A stretch of DNA of 64,000 nucleotides from Candidatus Methanoperedens sp. Lineage in GTDB: Archaea; Halobacteriota; Methanosarcinia; Methanosarcinales; Methanoperedenaceae. Below, piece after piece: positions 16,936 through 26,039 of the stretch. The notes under the pieces are model-generated. The model was not told the DNA's origin and searched no databases. It worked only from the letters and a program-made list of their open reading frames with translations. Both the position numbers and the translations under genes were made by a program. The stretch covers positions 47,499 through 111,498 of the forward strand of contig JAHFDG010000013.1 of the NCBI GenBank assembly GCA_023249105.1. The letters run 5' to 3'. Positions within the stretch are counted from its first letter, which is position 1. Each line of letters opens with the position of its first letter.

Positions 16936-17291
16936 TTTTTATCACTGTATTTTGAGAAATTCTCACGCGCAAGAGGACCGAAAGCATCCACAAGGCTGTC
17001 CAGTATCTTGGTAGTTATTTCAGTAGCAGCCTCGTCCTCTGAAAAAGTGGGTTCGTACACATACCTTACCCTGCCATTCACACTCTCCGTGCGCCGTGTT
17101 GTATATCCTGCCTTAACCAGCCTGTCAAGCGTTCCCGCAACGCTTGTCAGGGGGACGTTTGTTTTTTCTGTAAGCTCTGAGGTGGTCATTTCGCCTCCAC
17201 TCCACAAAGCCCGCAATATTGCAGCTTCAATCGGGCTGAAGAATTTAGTAAGCCCATCGTTTGAAATGTTGATTTGATCAAGTTTAACCAT
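16932..17291 (-). CDS. BlaI/MecI-family transcriptional repressor
   Basis: A 119-residue winged-helix regulator: FFSPIEAAILRALWSGGEMTTSELTEK and VPLTSVAGTLDRLVKAGYTTRRTESVNGRVRYVYEP match the Penicillinase_R family. Members repress their own operon as dimers. An inverted repeat sits at the promoter right before the ATG. The membrane protease gene overlaps its stop codon, and HtpX follows, so the target may be a membrane-stress response. Confidence 0.88.
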   Translation of the reverse strand: MVKLDQINISNDGLTKFFSPIEAAILRALWSGGEMTTSELTEKTNVPLTSVAGTLDRLVKAGYTTRRTESVNGRVRYVYEPTFSEDEAATEITTKILDSLVDAFGPLARENFSKYSDKK

Positions 17292-17294
17292 GTG

Positions 17295-17311
17295 TTTACA
17301 ATTAACGTAAA
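17295..17311. promoter_or_regulatory. Inverted repeat, likely BlaI-type operator
   Basis: TTTAC and GTAAA arms flank a seven-base AT-rich centre, three bases before the repressor's ATG. The placement suggests autoregulation. Short arms leave room for chance. Confidence 0.45.
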
Positions 17312-17316
17312 GGATA

Positions 17317-18027
17317 TTAAAGATTGTGGACGTCCTTTTGATTCCGGACTTCCCACCTGATAAGAACCCCGTCTTCCCGTCTCTCGCAGGAAATGAGCGA
17401 TAGTTTACAAAAATCGCTTATGAATCCTTCTCCATCTACAAGCGTTGGCGCTGTCCTGCCCCCGATTATGATATTGCCGATAAAAGTATAAATCTCATCC
17501 ACAAGTCCACTTGATATAAGCCCCCAGTTCAATGTCGCCCCGCCCTCAACCATGAGGCGGTTGATACCGCGTGCTTTTAATTCGAAAAGGAGCTTTTCAA
17601 GGTCAACGCTTTTTTCACCTGAAACGATAATTTCGGCTTGTTTCGCAAGCAGCTTTACTTTTTCCGTCGGTGCATTTTCCGAGATAGCTATTATCCTTTT
17701 GCCCTCTCCTTTTTTGAATATGTCAGCGTCCGAGGGCGTCCGCGCAGTGCTATCCACCACTATTCTTACAGGGTTCTCATCTTCCCCATCTCTGCGCCGC
17801 TTTTCCCTGCGTTCTTTTGATTTGACGGTGAGGCTCGGGTTGTCCGAAAGCACAGTTCCAATCCCAACCATCACGGCATCCGATGATGCCCTCAGTTCAT
17901 CCATGCGGTCAAAATCAAGGCTTCCTGAAATCCTGGTCTGCTTTCGCAGCGTGGAGGCAATTTTGCCGTCCGCGCTCATTGCAGCGTTGATGAATACGAA
18001 AGGTCTCTCTTTTTTTTCAGGGCTCAT
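17317..18027 (-). CDS. arfC: 2,5-diamino-6-(ribosylamino)pyrimidinone 5'-phosphate reductase
   Basis: A 236-residue member of the RibD C-terminal reductase family. FVFINAAMSADGKIAS is the start typical of archaeal enzymes, SDAVMVGIGTVLSDNPSLTV binds NADPH, and INRLMVEGGATLNWGLISSGLVDEI is the family's C-terminal signature. It catalyses an early NADPH-dependent step in archaeal riboflavin and F420 (flavin part) synthesis. It is free-standing, without the deaminase domain fused in bacteria. Located just upstream of the blaI-like promoter on the same strand. Confidence 0.92.
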   Translation of the reverse strand: MSPEKKERPFVFINAAMSADGKIASTLRKQTRISGSLDFDRMDELRASSDAVMVGIGTVLSDNPSLTVKSKERREKRRRDGEDENPVRIVVDSTARTPSDADIFKKGEGKRIIAISENAPTEKVKLLAKQAEIIVSGEKSVDLEKLLFELKARGINRLMVEGGATLNWGLISSGLVDEIYTFIGNIIIGGRTAPTLVDGEGFISDFCKLSLISCERREDGVLIRWEVRNQKDVHNL

Positions 18028-18055
18028 ATTAGAATGTCTTTTGCATCATTAAAAG

Positions 18056-18703
18056 TTAAGTGAAACAAAAAAATAAATGATGGATATCGATAGGTGAAAC
18101 ACCCGTTGTTCTTTCGTGAATAGATTCGTAATGTTCCCTAAAACCATTGATGGGATTTGAAATTTTCATCATAGAACTATTTGGCAGCTTGTCAACTCTA
18201 TTTTTTACTTCATTTATTATTTTTAATGTATCACCAGTTATGATATAACCAATCATCACTCCAGCGGGAAACTTCGGACTGTAATCTCCTGTAATATATC
18301 GACAAACTCCTCCATCAATATAATAGTCATATCTATAATTCATATCTTCTAATATTTTACATTCAGCGCCAAAATAAATTTCTGAATCCCAAACTTTAAA
18401 ACAAATATCTATAGTAGGGGTTTTACCTCTTCCGGATATTCTCCTTCCATGTGATTTTTCACGGTCAGGCGTAAGAGATTTAGGTCCTTTTTCATACCAC
18501 ACCCTTTGCAAATAACGAAACAACTCTTCGTTAATTTCAGGTTCAATCTTATCTGTGGTTACCCATTTGCTGGCATGTAAATCTTTATAGGCTTCACAAA
18601 AAATTCCCAAAATATGCATAACTCCTTGGAACTTAAGGTCTTTAACCAAATCCAGTGGCGAACCCGAGATAATCTGTTGATCAGAATGGTCTATGAGCCT
18701 CAA
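18056..18703 (-). CDS. Putative PD-(D/E)XK restriction endonuclease
   Basis: A 215-residue protein with no recognised family name. Residues 97-118 read TIDICFKVWDSEIYFGAECKIL: D99, then E114 and K116 on a strand form a PD-(D/E)XK nuclease site. Basic stretches (EKSHGRRISGRGK) precede it. The gene follows a 998-aa DNA methyltransferase without a gap (stop and start are adjacent), as expected for the nuclease of a two-gene restriction-modification system. Its composition is AT-rich like the methylase. Confidence 0.65.
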   Translation of the reverse strand: MRLIDHSDQQIISGSPLDLVKDLKFQGVMHILGIFCEAYKDLHASKWVTTDKIEPEINEELFRYLQRVWYEKGPKSLTPDREKSHGRRISGRGKTPTIDICFKVWDSEIYFGAECKILEDMNYRYDYYIDGGVCRYITGDYSPKFPAGVMIGYIITGDTLKIINEVKNRVDKLPNSSMMKISNPINGFREHYESIHERTTGVSPIDIHHLFFCFT

Positions 18704-21700
18704 TTATAAACCCCCAGAAGACGACATTATGTCTTTATAGGTATCATCTGCATCGCGCAAAGCAGCAGATTTTGTCCAAAATCTCATCTGGTTTGGTTTT
18801 ACGATAAATAGGGTGTTACCTGAATACCTGCGAAGGTTTCGCCTTATGTAAATGCTTTGGGATATTTCTTCAGTTAATTGTTTATCTAATTTATCAAGAA
18901 CCTTATTTAATTCTCCATCCAAGATATTTAATGGTTCAAGTTTCTCAGATTTTTCTACAAGTCGTGCTGATATAACCTTAAGAGGACCTTCACCACCGTA
19001 AATTGTTCCTTCAAAAAATTTATTTGGATTTGAAAATGAGTCATTTAATACACTACAAAAAGTATTGAGATAATCTCTTAAAGTATTCCTTTTTACAGGT
19101 TCAACTGCACAGGATTCGTTTTTCGTCCTATAATAGTCTAAAGTAAATCTTATAGTGTCATTAATCTGTATCATCTCTGATTCATCCAAATGATACAATT
19201 TTGTCGCAAGTTGATTTACAACAGTATCAGCTTCCGGATTTTCTGAAATTTCTTTAAGAAAATCGTAATTAATCTCTTTTAATTCAAGAACATTCTCTGG
19301 CATCGGAATATCCATAATTTCTTTTTTCTGAAAAAAATCGCGTTCCACTAACCAGCTCCGACTGGTAAGTATTTCATAATACAAGGCAACATTAGTGTTA
19401 ATTAATAGGGAACATACTGCTAAATGATCTAAATCACTTTCCTTGCCGTGGATGCCGAGAATGTGATCCGTGAATACTGCATCTTTAATTAGAAGTGCAG
19501 CAATCATGCCTATATTTGCTGTTGGGCTTTGCTTTATCAGTAAATGGGGACCTTTAAATATCTCTCTATTAGTTTTTGCACTTCTATACAAACGTTCTAT
19601 CTTAAAAGATGGCAATGAATCTTCATCTATTGTGAATTTTCTTAATAGTCCTTCCTCTACATTCGGTATTCCAATTAATTCTGGTACTTCATGTTTTTTA
19701 TTCTCGTTCCGACCTTCGATATAACCCTCTCCATGTATCCATCCTTTCTCTTTGCATATTCTCTCTAAAGTAGGAAGTTTTAAAAACCTCTTTATTAATT
19801 CATAATCCCTTGGACTCCCCCACATAGCTACTTTCCATATTATATCATTTTCAATAGCCTCAGATTTTGGTATATGAGCGATGTCCTGAGGTTCAATAAT
19901 AAAAAGCCAATCATCCTGTGGTGAAAAGCTTGGCTTTGGAGAAAAATAGAGAATATTCTGAGTATCATTTCTATCTGGTGAAAAAACGACCGCAGCCGGT
20001 GGCCCAACAGCCTCAGAAAACAAAATATGTCTTAATGCCGAGAAGTTAATAATAGTTTTAATATTGTATGATGATAAAAATTGTTCTCTAAATTTTCTAT
20101 TTGTGTTAGAACGATTAAAAAGAAGACTTTTACTGGATACTAACATACATATTTCACCATCAGGTTTACATAAATCTGCCACACCCCATAAAAATGCTTG
20201 GCATATTTGATTATCTCCCACGGTTTTACCGTTGGTTGTTAAATACTCAATTGCAGTGTCGGGTAATTTACTCACCCAAGGTGGATTGCCGATTATCAAA
20301 TCATATTTTTTGTTCAGGAAGGGAGCATCTTTTTCAAAGAAGTCTGATTTAAAAAGATTCTCGTCGATAATTGGGTCAAATCTGACTTGATTCCAAATAT
20401 ACCGCGGTTCCAAATAATCACACATTGTAAGATATAAACTTAATGCAGCTATTCGAATTGCATTGCTGTTTACATCAACGCCAAAAATATTCTCTTTAAG
20501 AATACGTTTCAAATCTGATATTGAGGGAGATTTATCTGGATTTGCCTGCATCCATCGACTTATAAGTCTGCGGTACGATTCGACTAAGAAAACTCCTGAA
20601 CCACAGGATGGATCGAGTACTTTTAAATTAGTATTTTTCCCCTCCCATGGAAGAATCTGATCCATTAGAAAAGTTACAAGATGGTAAGGCGTATAGTGTG
20701 TCCCCTTCTTTTTTAATTTATCCTCATTTTCTTCATAACGGACAAATCTTTGGTAAATATTACTTATAAGCTCAATCGGAATCACATCAAAAGAGTATAA
20801 TGGCCATAAAGCCATTTGTTGTTGTTCAAGATACACATCTCCTTTGAGCATTTTTTGTAATAAATTAAGGTGCTGTTGAGAAACGTTACTACCTGTTTCA
20901 TTGATTGTAAAGACATCCCCATTAAATTTAGCGTTTAAATATCGGAATAGTTCTTCTGTTTTATTTTTGTTAGAAAGCAAATCGGTAAAGCTTTTTGCAC
21001 CCGTTAAATAATTTTCAAAAAATCCTTTGGGGAAGACATTGTAACCCTCTTTATCTTTTCTATCCTCAAGATACTTTATAAAAATTGAGCGGGTTAGTAG
21101 ATTATGGACAACATCTGGGCGCAGACCCTCTGCAATCAATTTATTCCTCATAAATTCTAAGTTGTCCAATAAGGTTTGATAAACTCTTTTTTTATTATGG
21201 AAATACTCACTATATTTTTGCCAATAACTACCAGTCAAAAGTTCAGAGCTACGATATTTCTTAAGCTCTTCAAATTCTCTTTTTGCTTCAATAAAAAGTT
21301 TTAATTCTTCAATGAATCCAGCTTGATAGTCTAACTGCCCATTTGATAATTTTGGTTGTTCGTAAGCATTGTATATTAGGACAACATTGGGAAGAACCAC
21401 AAAAAGAAGAGGGGCCTGCCCTATATTCCAAGCTAGTTTGTGCAATTCTGCAATCTTATCATGATCTTTGAATTCCAGTTTATAAAAATATATAAGTGGT
21501 ATACTTTGTCCGGTTTCTGATTTAAAAAAGAAAACAGCATCTGTACCGAGTTTTTCTTTGGCTTGTTTAAAAATATATTTCTGAAATTCACTTTCCGCAT
21601 CAGAATCCGAAGTAACTAAACCATTCTTTTGTGTATAATCAAGCCGAGAACAAAGATAGGTAAAGGTCTCATCGGTCTTTTTTTCTGTTTTCACATTCAT
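18704..21700 (-). CDS. Large N6-adenine DNA methyltransferase of a restriction-modification system
   Basis: A 998-residue Eco57I-like, type IIG-sized methylase. GTHYTPYHLV at 333-342 precedes SAM motif I DPSCGSG (363-369), GVDVNSNAIRIAALSLYLT and the catalytic NPPW (472-475). The N-terminal 300 residues are helical with a beta-rich start (residues 52-110), where a degenerate nuclease core could hide; no complete PD-(D/E)XK site was seen. The C-terminal half (IHGEGYIEGR... LLIKQSPT... LLINTNVALYY) is the TaqI-like target-recognition domain. The next gene supplies a likely nuclease, so I read the pair as a type II-like system. AT-rich against flanking core genes, hence probably acquired. Confidence 0.88.
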   Translation of the reverse strand: MNVKTEKKTDETFTYLCSRLDYTQKNGLVTSDSDAESEFQKYIFKQAKEKLGTDAVFFFKSETGQSIPLIYFYKLEFKDHDKIAELHKLAWNIGQAPLLFVVLPNVVLIYNAYEQPKLSNGQLDYQAGFIEELKLFIEAKREFEELKKYRSSELLTGSYWQKYSEYFHNKKRVYQTLLDNLEFMRNKLIAEGLRPDVVHNLLTRSIFIKYLEDRKDKEGYNVFPKGFFENYLTGAKSFTDLLSNKNKTEELFRYLNAKFNGDVFTINETGSNVSQQHLNLLQKMLKGDVYLEQQQMALWPLYSFDVIPIELISNIYQRFVRYEENEDKLKKKGTHYTPYHLVTFLMDQILPWEGKNTNLKVLDPSCGSGVFLVESYRRLISRWMQANPDKSPSISDLKRILKENIFGVDVNSNAIRIAALSLYLTMCDYLEPRYIWNQVRFDPIIDENLFKSDFFEKDAPFLNKKYDLIIGNPPWVSKLPDTAIEYLTTNGKTVGDNQICQAFLWGVADLCKPDGEICMLVSSKSLLFNRSNTNRKFREQFLSSYNIKTIINFSALRHILFSEAVGPPAAVVFSPDRNDTQNILYFSPKPSFSPQDDWLFIIEPQDIAHIPKSEAIENDIIWKVAMWGSPRDYELIKRFLKLPTLERICKEKGWIHGEGYIEGRNENKKHEVPELIGIPNVEEGLLRKFTIDEDSLPSFKIERLYRSAKTNREIFKGPHLLIKQSPTANIGMIAALLIKDAVFTDHILGIHGKESDLDHLAVCSLLINTNVALYYEILTSRSWLVERDFFQKKEIMDIPMPENVLELKEINYDFLKEISENPEADTVVNQLATKLYHLDESEMIQINDTIRFTLDYYRTKNESCAVEPVKRNTLRDYLNTFCSVLNDSFSNPNKFFEGTIYGGEGPLKVISARLVEKSEKLEPLNILDGELNKVLDKLDKQLTEEISQSIYIRRNLRRYSGNTLFIVKPNQMRFWTKSAALRDADDTYKDIMSSSGGL

Positions 21701-22012
21701 TTCCCCTCTCTAAATTTATAGCATCTAAGATTCCAGCTTTTTAATTATACGGTGGTTTTCGTTGAGTTACATAAGTATAGTACTCCTAACAGCCTTACCT
21801 TCTATAAGCTATATAAAGTACATTAAGCCTTGATTCAGTCTCCATTGAATATAATCTATTTAATTGTTTTTCTATTTATGCTTTTCATCATTTTTTCTTT
21901 TACTACGGCCATGAACATACTATTTTTACATTTCATAGCTGAAATATCTAAGCTTTAACGAAAAGCTGAAATGCTATTACTCCTATTAAACCGACTTATC
22001 CGGTGATAATAC
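21701..22012. other. Divergent intergenic region
   Basis: About 310 AT-rich bases between the leftward methylase and rightward serA. It must carry both promoters; several TATA-like words are present (for example near 21803) and none can be singled out. No RNA gene or small frame is supported. Confidence 0.55.
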
Positions 22013-23581
22013 GTGAAGATACTTGTAAGCGACCCGATATCCGACCAGGGCATCGAAATATTGAAAAAAGAATTTGATGTTGATATTGCAACAGGACTTC
22101 CTCCTGCTGAATTAATCAAACGCATAGGAAATTATGAAGCCCTCATCGTTCGCAGTGAAACCCAGGTGACAAAAGACGTCATCAACGCGGGCAAGAAACT
22201 CAAAATTATAGGCCGCGCCGGTGTAGGCGTGGACAATATCGATGTAAATACGGCGACAGAGCGGGGAATAATCGTTGTGAATGCGCCCGAAGGCAATACT
22301 ATCTCAGCAGCCGAGCACACGATTGCCATGATGATGGCGATGTCAAGGAATATCCCCCAGGCGAATGCTTCCTTAAAGAGCAAGAAATGGGACAGGAAGA
22401 AGTTCATGGGTGTTGAGGTTCGTGGAAAGGTGCTGGGAGTTGTGGGACTTGGAAGAATAGGGGCAGAAGTAGCAAAAAGGGCGCAGGGAATGGAGATGAT
22501 AATCCTTGCCTATGACCCGTTCATATCGCAGGAGAGAGCCGCGGAATTAGGCGTTGAGCTGACCACGGTAGAGGATATCGTCAGGCGCGCCGACTATATT
22601 ACCGTGCATACACCTCTTACCAAAGAAACAAAAGACCTTATCGGCAGCAAGGAATTTGCAATCGCGAAAAAAGGTGTGCGTATCATCAATTGCGCAAGAG
22701 GCGGCATCATCAACGAAGAAGCCCTTGCAGAGGCAGTCAAAGCAGGCATCGTGAGCAGTGCGGCAATCGATGTATTTGTAAAGGAGCCGCCGTTTGACAG
22801 CCCGCTTATTGAACTTGACCGCGTTATCATGACGCCGCACCTTGGCGCCTCTACCGAGGAAGCCCAGATTAATGTAGCCGTATCGGTTGCCGAGCAGATA
22901 GTCAACGCTTTAAAGGGCCTTCCTGTGAAAAACGCCATTAATATGCCCTATGTCAAACCTGACGTCATGCAGATAATCGAGCCATACCTGCCTCTTGCTG
23001 AAAAGATGGGAAAGCTGGGCACCCAGCTCATGGGCAATTATGAAAAGGTGGAAATAACCTACAGCGGTGAAATCGCAGACAAGAACCTGGCTCCAATAAC
23101 CCTTGCATTGCTGAAGGGGCTGCTTGAACCCGTACTCGGTTCGGCTGTGAATTATGTGAATGCGCCCACGATAGCCAAAGAGCGAAAAATAAAGGTCGTT
23201 GAGAGTAAATCAAAGACTGCTGAAGGTTATCCAAGCCAGATATCTGTCAGGTTAAGCAAGAAAGACGAGGAAAAAATAGTTAGCGGCTCCATAATAGGCA
23301 AGGAACCGCGCATTATTCAGATAGACTCTTACCGCGTTGACGTAGTCCCCACCGGCTATATGATAGTGGCCAAACATGAAGACCACCCCAATATCATAGG
23401 ACCCTGCTGCATGATACTCGGGAAGAACAATATCAATATCGCGGGAATGCAGGTGGGCAGGATAAAAATGGGCGGCGAGGCGATCATGGTGCTTAATGTG
23501 GATAGTGAAGTGGATGACATGATACTTGATGAGATAAGGTCTGTTGATGGCATAATAGATGCGAAATTAGTGGTTTTATAG
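22013..23581 (+). CDS. serA: D-3-phosphoglycerate dehydrogenase
   Basis: A 522-residue long-form SerA. GRAGVGVDNID, the NAD-binding GLGRIG, RGGIINEEAL and the catalytic-histidine block TPHLGAST are all present. An intervening ASB domain follows, then a C-terminal ACT domain (PNIIGPCCMILGKNNINIAGMQVGR) that usually binds serine as feedback inhibitor. It oxidises 3-phosphoglycerate in the first step of serine synthesis. The start is GTG at 22013 because the family begins KILVSDPI. A small membrane protein gene follows after two bases. Confidence 0.96.
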   Translation: MKILVSDPISDQGIEILKKEFDVDIATGLPPAELIKRIGNYEALIVRSETQVTKDVINAGKKLKIIGRAGVGVDNIDVNTATERGIIVVNAPEGNTISAAEHTIAMMMAMSRNIPQANASLKSKKWDRKKFMGVEVRGKVLGVVGLGRIGAEVAKRAQGMEMIILAYDPFISQERAAELGVELTTVEDIVRRADYITVHTPLTKETKDLIGSKEFAIAKKGVRIINCARGGIINEEALAEAVKAGIVSSAAIDVFVKEPPFDSPLIELDRVIMTPHLGASTEEAQINVAVSVAEQIVNALKGLPVKNAINMPYVKPDVMQIIEPYLPLAEKMGKLGTQLMGNYEKVEITYSGEIADKNLAPITLALLKGLLEPVLGSAVNYVNAPTIAKERKIKVVESKSKTAEGYPSQISVRLSKKDEEKIVSGSIIGKEPRIIQIDSYRVDVVPTGYMIVAKHEDHPNIIGPCCMILGKNNINIAGMQVGRIKMGGEAIMVLNVDSEVDDMILDEIRSVDGIIDAKLVVL

Positions 23582-23583
23582 TC

Positions 23584-23769
23584 ATGAAGAAAAAAGCGCT
23601 TGAAATCATTCTATCCATTGCTTCTGTGGCGGTATTTATTATTTTAATTGCTGCTGTAAAGCTTATCATACCAGCATCGCCTGGTTATGGCTATGCCGCT
23701 GCTTTACTGGTTTTTCTTGTAATTATGGGAATGGCGGGGTTAAAGCTCGCTGAAATCCCGGATAAGTAA
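23584..23769 (+). CDS. Small two-helix membrane protein
   Basis: A 61-residue product with two membrane helices (IILSIASVAVFIILIAAVKLII and GYAAALLVFLVIMGMAGL). It starts two bases after serA and is probably co-transcribed. No family is recognised. Confidence 0.6.
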   Translation: MKKKALEIILSIASVAVFIILIAAVKLIIPASPGYGYAAALLVFLVIMGMAGLKLAEIPDK

Positions 23770-23780
23770 AGTAAAAATGA

Positions 23781-23820
23781 GGCGTTCATCCGGAAGATGC
23801 ATCCGAGGTTTGCTTTTAAG
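23781..23820. repeat. Possible remnant of the dispersed GGAT repeat
   Basis: The words GCGTTCATCCG and GCATCCGAGGTTTGCTTTT recall the right end of the repeat at 4110-4262 (GCGTTCATCCGCGGTTTATTTTT). Only this end is present. Confidence 0.35.
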
Positions 23821-23916
23821 GACAAACTTGATGGATACAGAAAACGCTTAAATAAAATGGTACATGAAGTAAGATTATACAGGTGATTCCTGACAATCGA
23901 AGGAAGAAGAAATAGA

Positions 23917-24186
23917 ATGATATCAGAAAAAGATAAAGAAATCATCATAAAATACGCTAAAAAATATAAAGTCTCATATGTCCTTCTATTTGGTTCTTCG
24001 ACCAAAAAAGACAGGGAATCGAATGATATAGACATCGGTGTAAAAGGACTTGAACCCGGACTATTCTTCGATTTTTATGCAGAGTTATTTAAAAATTTAT
24101 CAAAACCTGTGGATCTTATTGACCTGTCAAAAAAATCACTATTTAATAATCTTGTAGAAAAGACGGGAGTAAGAATTTATGGGTGA
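23917..24186 (+). CDS. MNT-type nucleotidyltransferase
   Basis: An 89-residue minimal nucleotidyltransferase: YVLLFGSSTKKDRESNDIDIGV carries the GS motif and paired aspartates, and KPVDLIDLSKK the third acidic site. It is complete. The HEPN partner behind it, overlapping by eight bases, is truncated, so the pair is probably no longer a working toxin-antitoxin system, though this antitoxin could act elsewhere. Confidence 0.8.
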   Translation: MISEKDKEIIIKYAKKYKVSYVLLFGSSTKKDRESNDIDIGVKGLEPGLFFDFYAELFKNLSKPVDLIDLSKKSLFNNLVEKTGVRIYG

Positions 24187-24319
24187 ACTGCCTGAGCAGA
24201 TTCTCGCAGAAAAAGAGACTGTTGAGATTGCGCTGAATAATCTTAAAACAGCTATGGCAAGAAGGGAGAAAACAGTTATTGAACTTGCGGCTATTGCGAC
24301 TTTCCGCTTTCCTGCCTGA
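24179..24319 (+). pseudogene. Truncated HEPN (DUF86-like) toxin gene
   Basis: Forty-six codons beginning LPEQILAEKE and running through RREKTVIELAAIATF match the N-terminus of the HEPN proteins that follow MNT genes; these normally continue with FLHNIY-type sequence to 110-150 residues. Here a few unrelated codons and TGA end the frame. The R-x4-6-H active site is lost. It overlaps the nucleotidyltransferase gene by eight bases. Confidence 0.7.
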
Positions 24320-24358
24320 GGTAAAACATTTGTAAAATAAGGACATGGTAGATATAAA

Positions 24359-24934
24359 ATGGTAAAGCTCATCGTAATCAACAACTACGGGCAAACATGC
24401 CACCTGATTCACCGCGCCGTGCGGGACTTAGACCAGGAAGTTGAGCTCATGAAAAATACTTCCTCCATAGAGGAAATACTCGAAAAAGAACCTGACGGGC
24501 TCATTTTAAGCGGCGGTCCCACGCTTGAACGCGCCGGCAATTGCAGTTTATATGTCAAAGAACTCGACCTGCCCATCCTGGGCATCTGCCTTGGTCACCA
24601 GGTAATGGCAAAAGCTTACGGCGGCGAGGTAAGTACCGGCGCAGCAGGGGGTTATGCCGCAGTCGAGATAGAAATCATCGAGGAAAACGATATTTTAAAA
24701 GGGATAGGTCCTAAAACAATGGTGTGGGCATCGCATGCGGACGAGGTGCGCTCCCTCCCGCCTGATTTCATAAAGCTTGCCCGCTCCCGCATCTGCGAAG
24801 TGGAAGCCATGAAACACAGGACAAAACCGCTGTACGGCGTCCAGTGGCACCCCGAAGTTTCACATACCGAGAGGGGAAACGACATCTTTAAGAACTTTTT
24901 TGAGGTTTGCCTGAACTATCAACCAGTTGCATGA
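24359..24934 (+). CDS. guaA: GMP synthase, glutamine amidotransferase subunit A
   Basis: A 191-residue class I amidotransferase. [16 protein letters not shown] holds the nucleophilic cysteine and [12 protein letters not shown] the histidine and glutamate. Archaea split GMP synthase in two subunits; this is GuaAa, which passes ammonia to the ATP-pyrophosphatase subunit that makes GMP from XMP. The synthetase subunit is not in the window. Its last 47 bases overlap the convergent MFS gene. Confidence 0.94.
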   Translation: MVKLIVINNYGQTCHLIHRAVRDLDQEVELMKNTSSIEEILEKEPDGLILSGGPTLERAGNCSLYVKELDLPILGICLGHQVMAKAYGGEVSTGAAGGYAAVEIEIIEENDILKGIGPKTMVWASHADEVRSLPPDFIKLARSRICEVEAMKHRTKPLYGVQWHPEVSHTERGNDIFKNFFEVCLNYQPVA

Positions 24935-25982
24935 CCGCATAACCAAGGAGTGCAAAAAATGCTCCCGCAGCCATAACTGCCCTGTACCCGTAATACTGGA
25001 GGATAACTCCGCCAACAAGAGAACCAATTATGGTTGCAAAGGCGATAGATGAATTAAGCAATCCTGCCGCAGCGCCTTTTTCCTCGTTTGTTTCAATTAA
25101 CTCACGCATTGAACCAACATACAGGAAAGAATAGGAAAAGGCAATCAATACCATTCCAACAACAGCCTGGTAGTAAATCGTGAGCGGTATGAGAGCAATA
25201 AAAGCAGCGGCTGAAAGCAAATCCCCGGCATGAATGAGATATGTGGTTTTGTAACTGTCAAGCCTTCTCATGATGAAAAATTGCAGTGTCGGATTCAACA
25301 TATATATTATCCCGACCCAGAATTCGTTTGCCCCAAGGCTCACAAGGTATAAGGGAAAAATCACCCATACATTGTTCGCCCCGATTTGTCGCAGGAAAAA
25401 CCCGAAATATAAATTCCAGTTCTTTTTCAATATATCCCTGGAAAAATAATCCGCTTTCTTTTTTGTGCGTACTTCTGTGTCTTTCGTTTCCGGCAGTGTT
25501 AAAGTGATTAAGAAGGATGCTGCGAACAATACTGATGAAATGGTAAAAATCTGCCAGTAGACTGCAATCACACCCGCAAGCATGTTCCCCACAGCCCAGC
25601 CCAGGGGCATGAAAGAGCTGAACTTCCCGATGCTGCGTCTTAAGTTGTAAACATAGAGCATCAGCACGGCAGGATATATCCCAACGCAAAAGCCGGCAAG
25701 GGCGCGAATTATGGCAAGGCTGAGAGGGTCGTATGCAAAAACCTGAAGGAAAAAAGTCACAGTTGCGCTTATGAAACCTGCATACAGAAGCTTTTTAGGT
25801 GGATATGAATCCGCTGCCCTGCTGAATATGTATGTCGAAATAAAAAGCGCTGCGCCGTAAACTGCCCCGATTATCCCGATTTGGGTTCCAGTTGCTCCAA
25901 GATTATGTGCCAGTATGGGTATGAAAAGACTGGACATCATCACTGCAGAGTTGATAAAAAGCTGGATTGCGTTGAGTCTCAT
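24888..25982 (-). CDS. Major facilitator superfamily transporter
   Basis: A 364-residue MFS protein with 11-12 hydrophobic helices. [32 protein letters not shown] has the loop 2-3 signature, and residues near 95-125 ([18 protein letters not shown]) resemble helix 4. Substrate unknown. Shorter than most members, but the N- and C-halves both appear. The 3' end runs into guaA on the other strand, so the two transcripts overlap. Confidence 0.85.
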   Translation of the reverse strand: MRLNAIQLFINSAVMMSSLFIPILAHNLGATGTQIGIIGAVYGAALFISTYIFSRAADSYPPKKLLYAGFISATVTFFLQVFAYDPLSLAIIRALAGFCVGIYPAVLMLYVYNLRRSIGKFSSFMPLGWAVGNMLAGVIAVYWQIFTISSVLFAASFLITLTLPETKDTEVRTKKKADYFSRDILKKNWNLYFGFFLRQIGANNVWVIFPLYLVSLGANEFWVGIIYMLNPTLQFFIMRRLDSYKTTYLIHAGDLLSAAAFIALIPLTIYYQAVVGMVLIAFSYSFLYVGSMRELIETNEEKGAAAGLLNSSIAFATIIGSLVGGVILQYYGYRAVMAAGAFFALLGYAVMQLVDSSGKPQKSS

Positions 25983-26039
25983 TAAGAGTTTAATGAAAAG
26001 ATATGTATTTAAGTAATACAGGTTGAACTATGGTAAACC

